Source: Acidimicrobiia bacterium (GTDB taxonomy: Bacteria; Actinomycetota; Acidimicrobiia; Spongiisociales; SHLN01). From it: a DNA stretch of 35,577 nucleotides. This document shows positions 22,533 to 30,042 of this stretch, one piece after another. Within the stretch, counting starts at the first letter, position 1. The number at the start of each line of letters is the position of its first letter. The stretch spans positions 1-35,577 of the forward strand of contig JABDLU010000145.1 of assembly GCA_013002865.1 (NCBI GenBank), read 5' to 3'. The translations under genes were made by a program, and so were the position numbers. Under the pieces are notes generated by a model. The model saw only the letters and a list, made by a program, of their open reading frames with translations. It did no database searches and had not been told where the DNA came from.

Positions 22533-22781
22533 ATGACCTGGTGGGAACGCGTAAAGACGATCTTCAGGAGAGAGGCCGCCGACGTCAAAGACGGCCTCTC
22601 CGAGGTTGGCAAGGCACTCGATGCCGAACTGGCCCGCAAGGAGCGCGAGCAATCGGCAACGCCTGAGGAACGCATCGACATGATCCTCGAAGAGCAGGCC
22701 GCCGGCGAGGCCCGATTCGATGACCTGAGTGAACGGATCCTCGGCACCGACCCTCCCGACGACGACCTGCCCGGAACCTGA
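22533..22781 (+). CDS. small charged helical protein, unknown
   Basis: I do not recognise this 82-residue protein. It starts with an amphipathic, Trp-rich MTWWERVKTIFRRE, followed by charged helix-forming sequence with coiled-coil character (DVKDGLSEVGKALDAELARKERE) and an acidic, Pro-rich tail. There is no cysteine or signal peptide. I use the ATG at 22533 rather than the longer track ORF. There is no ribosome-binding site, but a TATCGT -10-like element ends 6 bases before the ATG, as in leaderless actinobacterial genes. It lies 102 bp upstream of ppdK, with a DosR-like promoter between, so it is probably an independent unit. Confidence 0.6.
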   Translation: MTWWERVKTIFRREAADVKDGLSEVGKALDAELARKEREQSATPEERIDMILEEQAAGEARFDDLSERILGTDPPDDDLPGT

Positions 22782-22811
22782 TCGAGTCCCGGGGCAACCG
22801 GCAGACTTCGT

Positions 22812-22854
22812 GTGACCAGCGGCCCTAGGGGTTCTCAGCGCGCCGGGCCAGAAT
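22812..22854 (+). promoter_or_regulatory. third DosR-like box with -10, upstream of ppdK
   Basis: GTGACCAGCGGCCCTAG begins at 22812 and a -10-like CAGAAT begins 37 bases later at 22849, giving a start near 22861 and a short leader before the ppdK ATG at 22884. The box shares GTGAC and CGGCCCTAG with the copies at 562 and 4190, and the box-to-minus-10 spacing is kept within one base. Confidence 0.45.
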
Positions 22855-22883
22855 GCGGTAGAAGCAAAAGGCAGGGATCTGAC

Positions 22884-25607
22884 ATGACAACCAAATGGGT
22901 GTATGCGTTCGACGAGATCGAGGAAGCAGAGAGCTACGTCGGCGGCGATTGGGAGGCAGTTCGCGCTCTGCTGGGAGGCAAGGGCGCCAATCTCGGTGAG
23001 ATGACCCGGATCGGAGTTCCGGTCCCACCGGGCTTCACCGTCACCACCGAAGCCTGCAACGCCTATCTGGCAGCCGGTGAAGAGTTCCCGGGCGACATGT
23101 GGGAGCAGGTGCTGCAGGCTCTCAAATCGATCGAGCAGAAAACCGGCAAGACCTTCGGGTCGGTGCAGGATCCGCTGCTGGTCTCCTGCCGGTCCGGTGC
23201 CAAGTTCTCCATGCCGGGCATGATGGACACGGTCCTCAACATCGGCCTCAACACGCAGGTGATCGATGCGATCATCGAGCGGACCGGCGACCCCCACTTC
23301 GTGTACGACTCGTTCCGGCGGCTCATTCAGATGTTCGGGTCGGTCGTGCTGGGTGTCCGCGATGAGCCCTTCGAGGAAGTACTGCTCGAGCACCGGCGGG
23401 AACGAGGCGTGCAAAGCGACGCCGAACTGACCGTCGAGGACCTCAAGGAGATCGTCGTTCAGTTCAAGGACATCGTGCGGCGCTACGCCAACATCGACTT
23501 CCCGGCCGACCCCTACGAGCAGCTGCGGATGGCCACCGAAGCGGTGTTCAAGTCGTGGAACGGCAAGCGCGCCCGCGACTATCGCAATGCGGCCAACATC
23601 CCCCATGACCTTGGCACCGGCGTCAACGTGCAAACGATGGTGTTCGGCAACATGGGCGAGGACTCGGCAACGGGCGTTGCCATGTCGCGCAACGCCACCA
23701 CCGGCGAGCCCCATCTGGAAGGCGACTTCCTGATCAACGCCCAGGGCGAGGACGTCGTGGCCGGCACGCGCCCCACCGAGCCGATCAGCGCGCTGCAGGC
23801 GGCCATGCCGGGGTTGTTTGAAGAGTTCCAGACCATCGCAACCAAGCTCGAGAACCACTATCGCAACATGCAGGACATGGAGTTCACCATCGAGCATGGC
23901 AAGCTCTGGTTGCTCCAGACCCGCGACGGAAAGCGGACCGCCCAGGCGGCGGTGCGGATCGCTGTCGACATGGCCGAATCCGGGCTGATCGACAAGAAGG
24001 AAGCCATCGGCCGGGTGACCCCCGACCAGGTGGACTTCTTCCTGCACCCCCAGTTCTCCGCCGAAGGCAAGCGGGATGCCGAGCTCATCACCACAGGGCT
24101 GAACGTGTCTCCGGGAGCCGCCGTTGGGATGCTCGCGTTCACCGCCGACTTGGCGGAACGCTGGGCGAAGGACGAAGGCCGCTCCGTCATCATGGTTCGG
24201 CCCGAGACCAAGCCCGACGACGTGCACGGCATGCTGGCCGCCGAGGGCATCCTGACCTCGTCGGGCGGCCGGACGAGTCACGCCGCCCTGGTCGCCCGCC
24301 AGTTCGGCAAGCCGGCCGTCGTGGGCGCATCGGAGCTGGAAGTGGATGTTGCCGCCCGCACGATGACGATCGGAGAACAGGAGATCCACGAGGGCGACTG
24401 GGTGTCGATCGACGGCACGACCGGCGAGGTCTATCTCGGCCAGATCGACACGCTCGTGCCCAATATCCAGGACCCGTACCTGATGAAGCTGCTGGAGTGG
24501 GCGGATGAATTCCGCACCCTCGGGGTGTGGGCCAATGCTGACTATCCGGCCGATGCCGAGCGGGCCCGGTCCTACGGGGCCGAAGGCATCGGGCTGTGCC
24601 GGACCGAGCACATGTTCTTCGAGCAAGAACGGCTGCCCATCGTGCAGCGCATGATCACGACCAAGTCATCGGGCGAACGACGCGAAGCCGTCGACGCGCT
24701 CCTGCCGTTCCAGCGGGAAGACTTCGCCGGCCTGTTTCGAGTGATGGACGGGCTGCCGGTCATTATCCGGCTCATCGATCCCCCGCTCCACGAGTTCCTC
24801 CCCGGCTACGAAGAGCTCACCTCCGACCTGGCCGACCTGAAGATCAGGCTCAGCCACGCTACCGATCTGACATCGGTGGATGAGCTGCTCGCCAAGGTGA
24901 CCGAGGAGTCGACGATGCTGGACCGTGTGGAGGCGCTTCGGGAGGCCAACCCGATGCTGGGAACGCGCGGCGTTCGCCTCGGGATTCTCATGCCGGCACT
25001 GACCCGCATGCAGGTCCGTGCCATCTTCGAGGCGGCCTGCGAGGTCACCCGGGAGGGCATCGAGGTGCACCCCGAAGTGATGATCCCGCTGACCAGTCAC
25101 GTCAATGAGCTCAAGCGCCAGCGCGAGGTACTCGAAGCCGAGGCGCAGGCCGTCATGGAGGAGCAGGATCTCCAGATCTCGTACAAGTTCGGCACGATGA
25201 TCGAAATCCCCCGGGCGGCGCTCACGGCGGACGAGATCGCCGAATACGCCGAGTTCCTGTCATTCGGGACGAACGATCTCACCCAAACGACGTTCGGCAT
25301 CAGCCGCGACGACGCCGAGAGCGGCTTCCTGATCGAGTATCTCTCCGAGGGCATCCTCCCGGCCAATCCGTTCGCCACCATCGACACCGGTGGCGTCGGC
25401 CGGCTGATGCGCATGGCGGTCGATGCGAGCCGCGACCGGCGGCCCGATATCGAAGTCGGGATCTGTGGTGAGCACGGCGGCGACCCCGAGTCGATTGCCT
25501 TCTGCAACACCCTGGGCCTCAACTATGTGAGCTGCTCCCCCTACCGGGTCCCGGTGGCCCGCCTGGCCGCCGCCCAGGCCGAGATCGCGAAGGGCGACGG
25601 GGGCTGA
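22884..25607 (+). CDS. ppdK: pyruvate, phosphate dikinase
   Basis: This 907-residue enzyme reversibly converts pyruvate, ATP and phosphate to PEP, AMP and pyrophosphate. The ATP-grasp half spans residues ~1-360 (LLGGKGANLGEM, PPGFTVTTEAC, SCRSGAKFSMPGMMDTVLNIGLN, LLQTRDGKRTAQAAVR). The phosphohistidine swivel domain carries the catalytic GGRTSHAALVAR with His466. The PEP-binding barrel contains GIGLCRTEHMFF, GTRGVRLGI, SFGTNDLTQTTFGISRDD and the catalytic Cys861 in GICGEHGGDPES, and the usual SCSPYRVPVARLAAAQA end. The length is normal. ATG 22884 follows AGGCAGGGA. With PPi as product or substrate, it fits a pyrophosphate-linked glycolysis beside the PFK with mixed donor signature. A DosR-like promoter precedes it. 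Confidence 0.96.
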   Translation: MTTKWVYAFDEIEEAESYVGGDWEAVRALLGGKGANLGEMTRIGVPVPPGFTVTTEACNAYLAAGEEFPGDMWEQVLQALKSIEQKTGKTFGSVQDPLLVSCRSGAKFSMPGMMDTVLNIGLNTQVIDAIIERTGDPHFVYDSFRRLIQMFGSVVLGVRDEPFEEVLLEHRRERGVQSDAELTVEDLKEIVVQFKDIVRRYANIDFPADPYEQLRMATEAVFKSWNGKRARDYRNAANIPHDLGTGVNVQTMVFGNMGEDSATGVAMSRNATTGEPHLEGDFLINAQGEDVVAGTRPTEPISALQAAMPGLFEEFQTIATKLENHYRNMQDMEFTIEHGKLWLLQTRDGKRTAQAAVRIAVDMAESGLIDKKEAIGRVTPDQVDFFLHPQFSAEGKRDAELITTGLNVSPGAAVGMLAFTADLAERWAKDEGRSVIMVRPETKPDDVHGMLAAEGILTSSGGRTSHAALVARQFGKPAVVGASELEVDVAARTMTIGEQEIHEGDWVSIDGTTGEVYLGQIDTLVPNIQDPYLMKLLEWADEFRTLGVWANADYPADAERARSYGAEGIGLCRTEHMFFEQERLPIVQRMITTKSSGERREAVDALLPFQREDFAGLFRVMDGLPVIIRLIDPPLHEFLPGYEELTSDLADLKIRLSHATDLTSVDELLAKVTEESTMLDRVEALREANPMLGTRGVRLGILMPALTRMQVRAIFEAACEVTREGIEVHPEVMIPLTSHVNELKRQREVLEAEAQAVMEEQDLQISYKFGTMIEIPRAALTADEIAEYAEFLSFGTNDLTQTTFGISRDDAESGFLIEYLSEGILPANPFATIDTGGVGRLMRMAVDASRDRRPDIEVGICGEHGGDPESIAFCNTLGLNYVSCSPYRVPVARLAAAQAEIAKGDGG

Positions 25608-25612
25608 GCCCC

Positions 25613-25698
25613 GTCGTCGGTCTCCGGTCGCCAGTCTCCGGTCTCCGGTCTCCCGCCTGTCGGCGCAGCCGTTGACCGTTGACGGTTGACAGTCGACC
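25613..25698. repeat. degenerate tandem heptamer array A
   Basis: Two runs of 7-base units lie between ppdK and the FAD oxidoreductase. The first is gtcgtcg, gtctccg, gtcgcca, gtctccg, gtctccg, gtctccc (25613-25654). The second, after 16 bases, is gttgacc, gttgacg, gttgaca, gtcgacc (25671-25698). The same four GTTGAC-type units recur in array B in circularly permuted order. The element is noncoding; its unit length recalls the heptameric STRR repeats of cyanobacteria. Confidence 0.8.
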
Positions 25699-25713
25699 CC
25701 GGGCGAAGCCCGG
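25699..25713. terminator. GAA-triloop hairpin downstream of ppdK
   Basis: CCGGGC pairs with GCCCGG around GAA, directly after heptamer array A. The GCGAAGC core is an exceptionally stable mini-hairpin. No T-tract follows, so termination is possible but unproven. Confidence 0.4.
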
Positions 25714-25775
25714 CGGTAACCCATCCACTGCGGGGACGGTCTTCGTATACGGAGCACGCAAGGAGAGGAAGCTCT

Positions 25776-27080
25776 GTGAAGATCGCCATTGTTGGCGGTG
25801 GTATTGCCGGGCTCGGGGCGGCCTGGGCGCTGAACCGGAACCACGACATATCCCTGTACGAGGCCAACGAGTGGCTGGGTGGCCACGCCCACACCGTGGA
25901 CATTCAGACCCCGGAGGGGACCGTCCCCGTCGATACCGGGTTTCTGGTCTACAACGAGCGCACCTACCCGCACCTCACCCGCCTGTTCGACCATCTGGGC
26001 GTCGCCACCCGGCGGAGCGACATGTCGTTCTCCTTTTCTTTGCAAGGCGGCCTGGAGTATGCCGGCAGCGGCGCAGGGCTCTTCGCGCAGCGTCGCAACC
26101 TGGTGAATGCCGGCCACTGGCGGATGGTGCGCGACATCGCCCGGTTTCGCCGGCGCGGCCCCGAGATGCTCACCGGCGCCGGCGACGAGCCCCTCGCCGA
26201 GCTTCTGATCCGGTCCGGATTCTCGACTGAGTTCATCGACGACTACTTGCTCCCGATGGCGGCTGCCATCTGGTCTTCCCGCATGCGCGACATCCGCCGC
26301 TTCCCGGCGAAGTCGTTCCTCCAGTTCTTCTCCAACCACGGGCTGATCTCGATCACGGATCGCCCGCAGTGGCGCACGGTCGACCGGGGCAGCCGAAACT
26401 ATGTCGACAAGCTGACTGCCCCGTTCGCCGACCGCATCCACCTCAACCGGCCGGTGGTCGCCGTCCACCGCCACTTCGACGGGGTCCGGCTCCGCACCAT
26501 CGATGACGCGGTCGACGAGTTCGATCACGTGGTGTTCGCCTCCCACTCGGATCAGACCCTGGCCGTGCTCGGCTCGACCGCTACTCCGATCGAGCGCAAG
26601 GTGCTCGGGGCGATTCGCTACGAGCACAACCGGGCCGTGCTGCATCACGACGCGGCGCTGATGCCCCGCAGCCGCCGGGCCTGGTCGAGCTGGAACTACG
26701 CGACCACCGAGTCGGCCCGGGAGGGCCGCCAGGCGTCGGTGACCTACTGGATCAACCGGCTGCAGTCGCTGCCCACCCGCCGGCAGGTCTTCGTCTCGCT
26801 CAACCCGGTCCGCGAGCCCGATCCGGCGCTGGTCGTCGACGAATACGGATACGCCCACCCCCAGTTCGACGCCGACGCCCGCGCCGCCCAGCAGCGCATT
26901 CCCGCCCAGCAGGGCACCAACCGGACCTGGTTCGCCGGCGCCTATCTCGGCTACGGATTCCATGAGGACGGGCTGCAATCGGGCCTCAATGTGGCCGCCG
27001 CCCTCGGGTCGCCGGCACCCTGGTACCACGAGGTCAGCCCCGTCAGCAGCGTGCCGGCGGCGGTACTCTCTCCGGCATGA
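25776..27080 (+). CDS. FAD-dependent amine oxidase-like oxidoreductase
   Basis: This 434-residue flavoprotein has the N-terminal FAD Rossmann motif (VKIAIVGGGIAGLGAAWAL with Glu at YEANEWLGGHAHT) and a C-terminal FAD closure (TWFAGAYLGYGFHEDGLQSGLNVAAAL). It belongs to the amine oxidase/phytoene desaturase-like group often encoded with DUF1365 and a cyclopropane synthase homologue. That linkage suggests it oxidises or desaturates membrane fatty acyl chains; the exact reaction is not established here. GTG 25776 has AAGGAGAGGAAG upstream; the track ORF adds sequence from the repeat array. Its stop overlaps the next start by 4 bp (ATGA). It is the first gene of a four-gene operon. Confidence 0.85.
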   Translation: MKIAIVGGGIAGLGAAWALNRNHDISLYEANEWLGGHAHTVDIQTPEGTVPVDTGFLVYNERTYPHLTRLFDHLGVATRRSDMSFSFSLQGGLEYAGSGAGLFAQRRNLVNAGHWRMVRDIARFRRRGPEMLTGAGDEPLAELLIRSGFSTEFIDDYLLPMAAAIWSSRMRDIRRFPAKSFLQFFSNHGLISITDRPQWRTVDRGSRNYVDKLTAPFADRIHLNRPVVAVHRHFDGVRLRTIDDAVDEFDHVVFASHSDQTLAVLGSTATPIERKVLGAIRYEHNRAVLHHDAALMPRSRRAWSSWNYATTESAREGRQASVTYWINRLQSLPTRRQVFVSLNPVREPDPALVVDEYGYAHPQFDADARAAQQRIPAQQGTNRTWFAGAYLGYGFHEDGLQSGLNVAAALGSPAPWYHEVSPVSSVPAAVLSPA

Positions 27081-27850
27081 GTGCCTCTGCACTGTACGTG
27101 GGGCGGGTCGGACACACCCGGCTGCGCCCGTTCCAGCACAGTTTCGAGTACCGCATCTACTCGATGCTGCTGGACCTCGACGAGCTCGAGCTCCTCAGCA
27201 GGCGGCTGCGGCTGTTCAGCCACAACCGCTTCAACTTGTTCGGCGTGAACGACCGGGACCACGGTGCCCGGGACGGCTCCGATCTCCGAGCCTGGATAGA
27301 TCGGCATCTCGCTGAGGCGGGTATCGACCTCGCCGGCGGCCCGGTCCGGCTGCTCGCCTTCCCACGGGTGCTCGGCTACACCTTCGACCCGCTCACCATC
27401 TGGTACTGCTTCCACGCCGACGGAACCCTGCGAGCGATACTGCACGAGGTGAAGAACACCTTCGGTGAACAACACGGCTACCTCGTTCCGATCGACGGCG
27501 ATCTCCGGCACTCGTTCGACAAGGAATTCTTCGTGTCGCCGTTCATGGATATGGAAGCGAGCTACGACTTTGCGCTGAACATCCCCGATCGTCACCTGTC
27601 CGTTGGCATCACCCAGCACGACGGGGATGGAGAGATCCTCCGCGCCTCGATGCGGGCCACCCGGCTCGAGCTGTCCGACCGGAACCTCCTGCGCCTGTTC
27701 TTCACCCACCCGCTGCTGACGCTGAAGATCATCACCGCCATCCACTGGCAGGGTTTTCGCCTGTGGCGCAAGGGAGCCCCGTACCGGAAACGCCCGTCAC
27801 CCCCGGAGCTGCCGGTCCGGCTGGTCAAACCGCAGGTAGGCGTGCGATGA
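27077..27850 (+). CDS. DUF1365 family protein
   Basis: This 257-residue protein matches DUF1365: the N-terminal LYVGRVGHTRLRPFQHSFEYRIYSMLLDLDEL, the central RLLAFPRVLGYTFDPLTIWYCFHADG, AILHEVKNTFGEQHGYL, KEFFVSPFMDMEASYDF, and the C-terminal PLLTLKIITAIHWQGFRLWRKGAPY. There is no signal peptide. The family has no settled biochemical role but is almost always found between an FAD oxidoreductase and a cyclopropane-fatty-acid synthase homologue, so it is taken as part of a membrane-lipid modification pathway. Overlapping ATGA junctions on both sides show tight translational coupling. Confidence 0.9.
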   Translation: MSASALYVGRVGHTRLRPFQHSFEYRIYSMLLDLDELELLSRRLRLFSHNRFNLFGVNDRDHGARDGSDLRAWIDRHLAEAGIDLAGGPVRLLAFPRVLGYTFDPLTIWYCFHADGTLRAILHEVKNTFGEQHGYLVPIDGDLRHSFDKEFFVSPFMDMEASYDFALNIPDRHLSVGITQHDGDGEILRASMRATRLELSDRNLLRLFFTHPLLTLKIITAIHWQGFRLWRKGAPYRKRPSPPELPVRLVKPQVGVR

Positions 27851-29019
27851 CACAAACCGGCGTTGCCCCCCATCCCGTGCTTTCCAAACTCGTCCGCGTC
27901 GGGACACTCACCGTCGTGTCGCCCGGCGGCGCCCGGCGCCGGCTGCAGGGCGACCGGCCGGGACCGGCCGTCGAGCTGGTGATCCGGAACCATCGGGCGT
28001 GGGGGCGCATCCTCCGGGGCGGTGCGCTCGGTTTCGCCGAGGCATACATGCTCGGCGAGGCCGACACTCCCGATCTGGCCGACTTCTTCCTGTGGGGGGC
28101 CCTCAATCAGGAGGCGTTCCGGCAGGGACGCCTCGGCAACCGCTTCTTCTCGGCGGCCCGGCGGCTGTGGCAACGGCTGGCCGGTGAATTTCAGCACAAG
28201 ACGGTCGGCTCGACCACGGACCACTACGACCTCGGCAATGACTTCTACGCCGCGTGGCTGGACCGCACAATGAGCTACTCGTCGGCGCGGTTCACGGGCA
28301 CCGCCGATCTGGCTGAGGCGCAGCGGGAGAAGTACGCGGGTTTGGCCCGCCTGGCGGGCATTCAACCCGGCGATTCGGTTCTGGAGATCGGCTGCGGCTG
28401 GGGCGGCTTCGCCGAATTTGCGGCCGGCGAGCTCGGCTGCCGGGTGACGGCGATCACGCTTTCGACCGAGATGGCCGAGTACACCGGCAAGCGCATCGCA
28501 TCGGCCGGCCTGGAGCATCTGGTCGACGTCCGGGTCCAGGACTTTCGAGCTGTCGAGGGGACGTACGACCGCATCGTGTCGATCGAAATGATCGAGTCGA
28601 TCGATGAGCCACAGTGGCCCGCTCTCTTCGGCGTCATGCGCGCCCGGCTGGCCGACGGCGGCCGCATCGCCATGCAGGCCATCACCATCGACGATCGCGA
28701 ATGGTCGGATTACCGCCGGGGGCAGGATTTCATCCAGCGATACATCTTCCCGGGTGGCCAGCTTCCGGCTCCCGCAGTCATCGGGCAGCTGGCCGGTTCG
28801 GCCGGGTTGCAGGTGGTGGCCGACGAAGCGTTCGGCGCCGACTATGCCCGCACGCTCGCCGAATGGCATGAGCGGTTCGAGCGGGCGTGGCCATCACTGG
28901 CAGGCGGGCAATTCGACGAGCATTTCCGCCGGATGTGGAAGCTCTACCTCGCCTACTGCGAGGCCGGCTTCCGTCTCGGTCGCATCGACGTTCGCCAGCT
29001 CGCCCTGATCCCGGCCTGA
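27847..29019 (+). CDS. cyclopropane-fatty-acyl-phospholipid synthase family methyltransferase
   Basis: This 390-residue SAM-dependent enzyme transfers a methylene or methyl group to the double bond of phospholipid acyl chains at the membrane. After an N-terminal lipid-binding region (~1-105), the catalytic part shows HYDLGNDFYAAWLDRTMSYSSA, SAM motif I VLEIGCGWGGFAEFAA, AITLSTEMAEYTGKR and RIVSIEMIESIDEPQWPALF. FIQRYIFPGGQLPAP follows, and a C-terminal helical end contains WKLYLAYCEAGFRLGRID. Product (cyclopropane, methyl or a further-oxidised chain) cannot be told; the FAD oxidoreductase partner leaves room for more than a plain cyclopropane. ATG 27847 overlaps the DUF1365 stop by 4 bp. Confidence 0.92.
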   Translation: MTQTGVAPHPVLSKLVRVGTLTVVSPGGARRRLQGDRPGPAVELVIRNHRAWGRILRGGALGFAEAYMLGEADTPDLADFFLWGALNQEAFRQGRLGNRFFSAARRLWQRLAGEFQHKTVGSTTDHYDLGNDFYAAWLDRTMSYSSARFTGTADLAEAQREKYAGLARLAGIQPGDSVLEIGCGWGGFAEFAAGELGCRVTAITLSTEMAEYTGKRIASAGLEHLVDVRVQDFRAVEGTYDRIVSIEMIESIDEPQWPALFGVMRARLADGGRIAMQAITIDDREWSDYRRGQDFIQRYIFPGGQLPAPAVIGQLAGSAGLQVVADEAFGADYARTLAEWHERFERAWPSLAGGQFDEHFRRMWKLYLAYCEAGFRLGRIDVRQLALIPA

Positions 29020-29020
29020 G

Positions 29021-29998
29021 GTGGCCTTCGACTTCCCGGCCGCCGTCGACGTCCGATCCGACATCGGCCGGCTGTTTCGGCGGGAATGGGAGCGTCTCGC
29101 CCGACCCGGCACCTGGTTTGGTGGAGCCGATCGCGTTGCGATCGCGACGGCCGCCCGGGCCGCCCGGACGCCGGGAGCGCCACCCGTCAACCACGAGCTG
29201 GTCGAGGCGGCGGAAACGGTAGCGGCCCGGCCCGCCACGATTCGCCGGAGGTGGGTGCAATCCGTTACCAGGGAGATCGGTTTCGCGCCCTATGTCGAGC
29301 TCGTCGGCGTCGTCAGCCGTCTGGTGGCGATCGACGCCTTCCACGTCGCCATCGGAGCCCCGCTCGAGCCTCTGCCGGAGCCGGAGCGGGGCGAGCCGTC
29401 GAGGATCGAAGAACGGGCGGCCCGGCCGGGGGCGGCCTGGGTTCCCATGGTGGGCGGTGCCAGCATCACCCAGGCGCTCAGCCTGGTTGACGCCGAAGCT
29501 TCCGCCCAGGAGGACATGCACGGACCGCTCTACCTCACCTATGAGGAGATGGCCGAACTCGACTACGTCCGCGGGCTGAGCCGGGCCCAGATGGAGCTGG
29601 TCGCCGCCCGTACGTCTGCCATCAACGAGTGCTTCTACTGAGTGCTGGCCCACAGCCAGATGCTCCGTGCGAGCGCCGACGTCACCTCCCAACCTCTCGA
29701 TGCCCGGGCTATCACCGACCCGGCGGTCGACCCCCTTCTGCCGGCCGGCCGCCCGCTGATCTCCTTCGTCGACGCCGTTCTCTTTCGGGCCACCCGGTTG
29801 GAGGACACCCGCCGGGAGGTGCTCGATGCGGTCGGTGAGAGCGGGTTGGTCGATGCCGCCGGCGTCATCGCCAATTTCGAGATGATGAACCGGATCGCCG
29901 ATGCCACGGGGATGCCGGTCGGGAAGGGCACCCTGAAGCGCACCCGGGAGTGGCGGGCGCTGCTCGATCTCGATCGATTCCGACACGAAGGTGGCTAG
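29021..29998 (+). CDS. AhpD/CMD-like protein with in-frame TGA, predicted selenoprotein (CxxU)
   Basis: Track ORFs 29021-29641 and 29642-29998 lie in one frame separated only by TGA at 29639-29641. Read through, they give 325 residues with Sec207 in E-C-F-Y-U-V-L-A-H. This is the AhpD active site E-C-x-x-C-x-x-x-H with Sec replacing the second cysteine. The protein is a tandem of two AhpD/carboxymuconolactone decarboxylase-like domains; the N-terminal one has lost its CxxC (AARTPGAPPVNHELVEA), while the C-terminal one holds the redox pair. Coding sequence after the TGA is clean for 119 codons. AhpD-like proteins reduce peroxides or recycle peroxiredoxins. GTG 29021 lies one base after the cfa stop, making this the fourth gene of the lipid operon. 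A Cys-to-stop mutation or base-call error is the alternative. Confidence 0.7.
29639..29674 (+). promoter_or_regulatory. candidate bacterial SECIS element
   Basis: After the in-frame UGA (29639-29641), GCUC (29662-29665) pairs with GAGC (29671-29674) around the loop CGUGC. The loop begins 24 bases after the UGA and has G as its second base, in line with the bacterial SECIS pattern (a small stem with a G-containing apical loop roughly 16-37 bases downstream). A longer alternative stem starts at the UGA itself, CUGGC-CCACA-GCCAG with a GAGUG/UGCUC extension, but its loop lacks G. The two overlap, so folding is uncertain. Confidence 0.45.
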
Positions 29999-30042
29999 CC
30001 CGTCCGGAGGGTGGATCCGGAGCATTCCTAGGCTCTGGAGTG

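Noticed and set aside
22515-24626. 703-aa minus-strand ORF opposite ppdK
   Set aside because: Antisense shadow of pyruvate phosphate dikinase with no domain signature.
25686-25691. Perfect -35 TTGACA in heptamer array A as promoter of the FAD oxidoreductase
   Set aside because: No -10 lies 16-19 bases downstream; the sequence there is the CCGGGC-GAA-GCCCGG hairpin. TTGAC is part of the repeat unit.
25613-25698. Heptamer array as a CRISPR
   Set aside because: The units are 7 bases with no unique spacers and no cas genes are nearby.
25260-27092. 610-aa minus-strand ORF across ppdK and the FAD oxidoreductase
   Set aside because: It spans two well-supported plus-strand genes and a repeat array; its composition is that of a reversed GC-rich frame.
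29640-29665. UGA-adjacent stem (CUGGC-CCACA-GCCAG) as the primary SECIS
   Set aside because: The loop lacks G and lies only about 8-12 bases after the UGA, closer than the usual bacterial SECIS; the GCUC-CGUGC-GAGC stem fits better.
29642-29998. Separate 118-aa gene starting at GTG 29642
   Set aside because: It starts directly after an in-frame TGA, without an RBS of its own, and completes the active site and fold of the preceding ORF.
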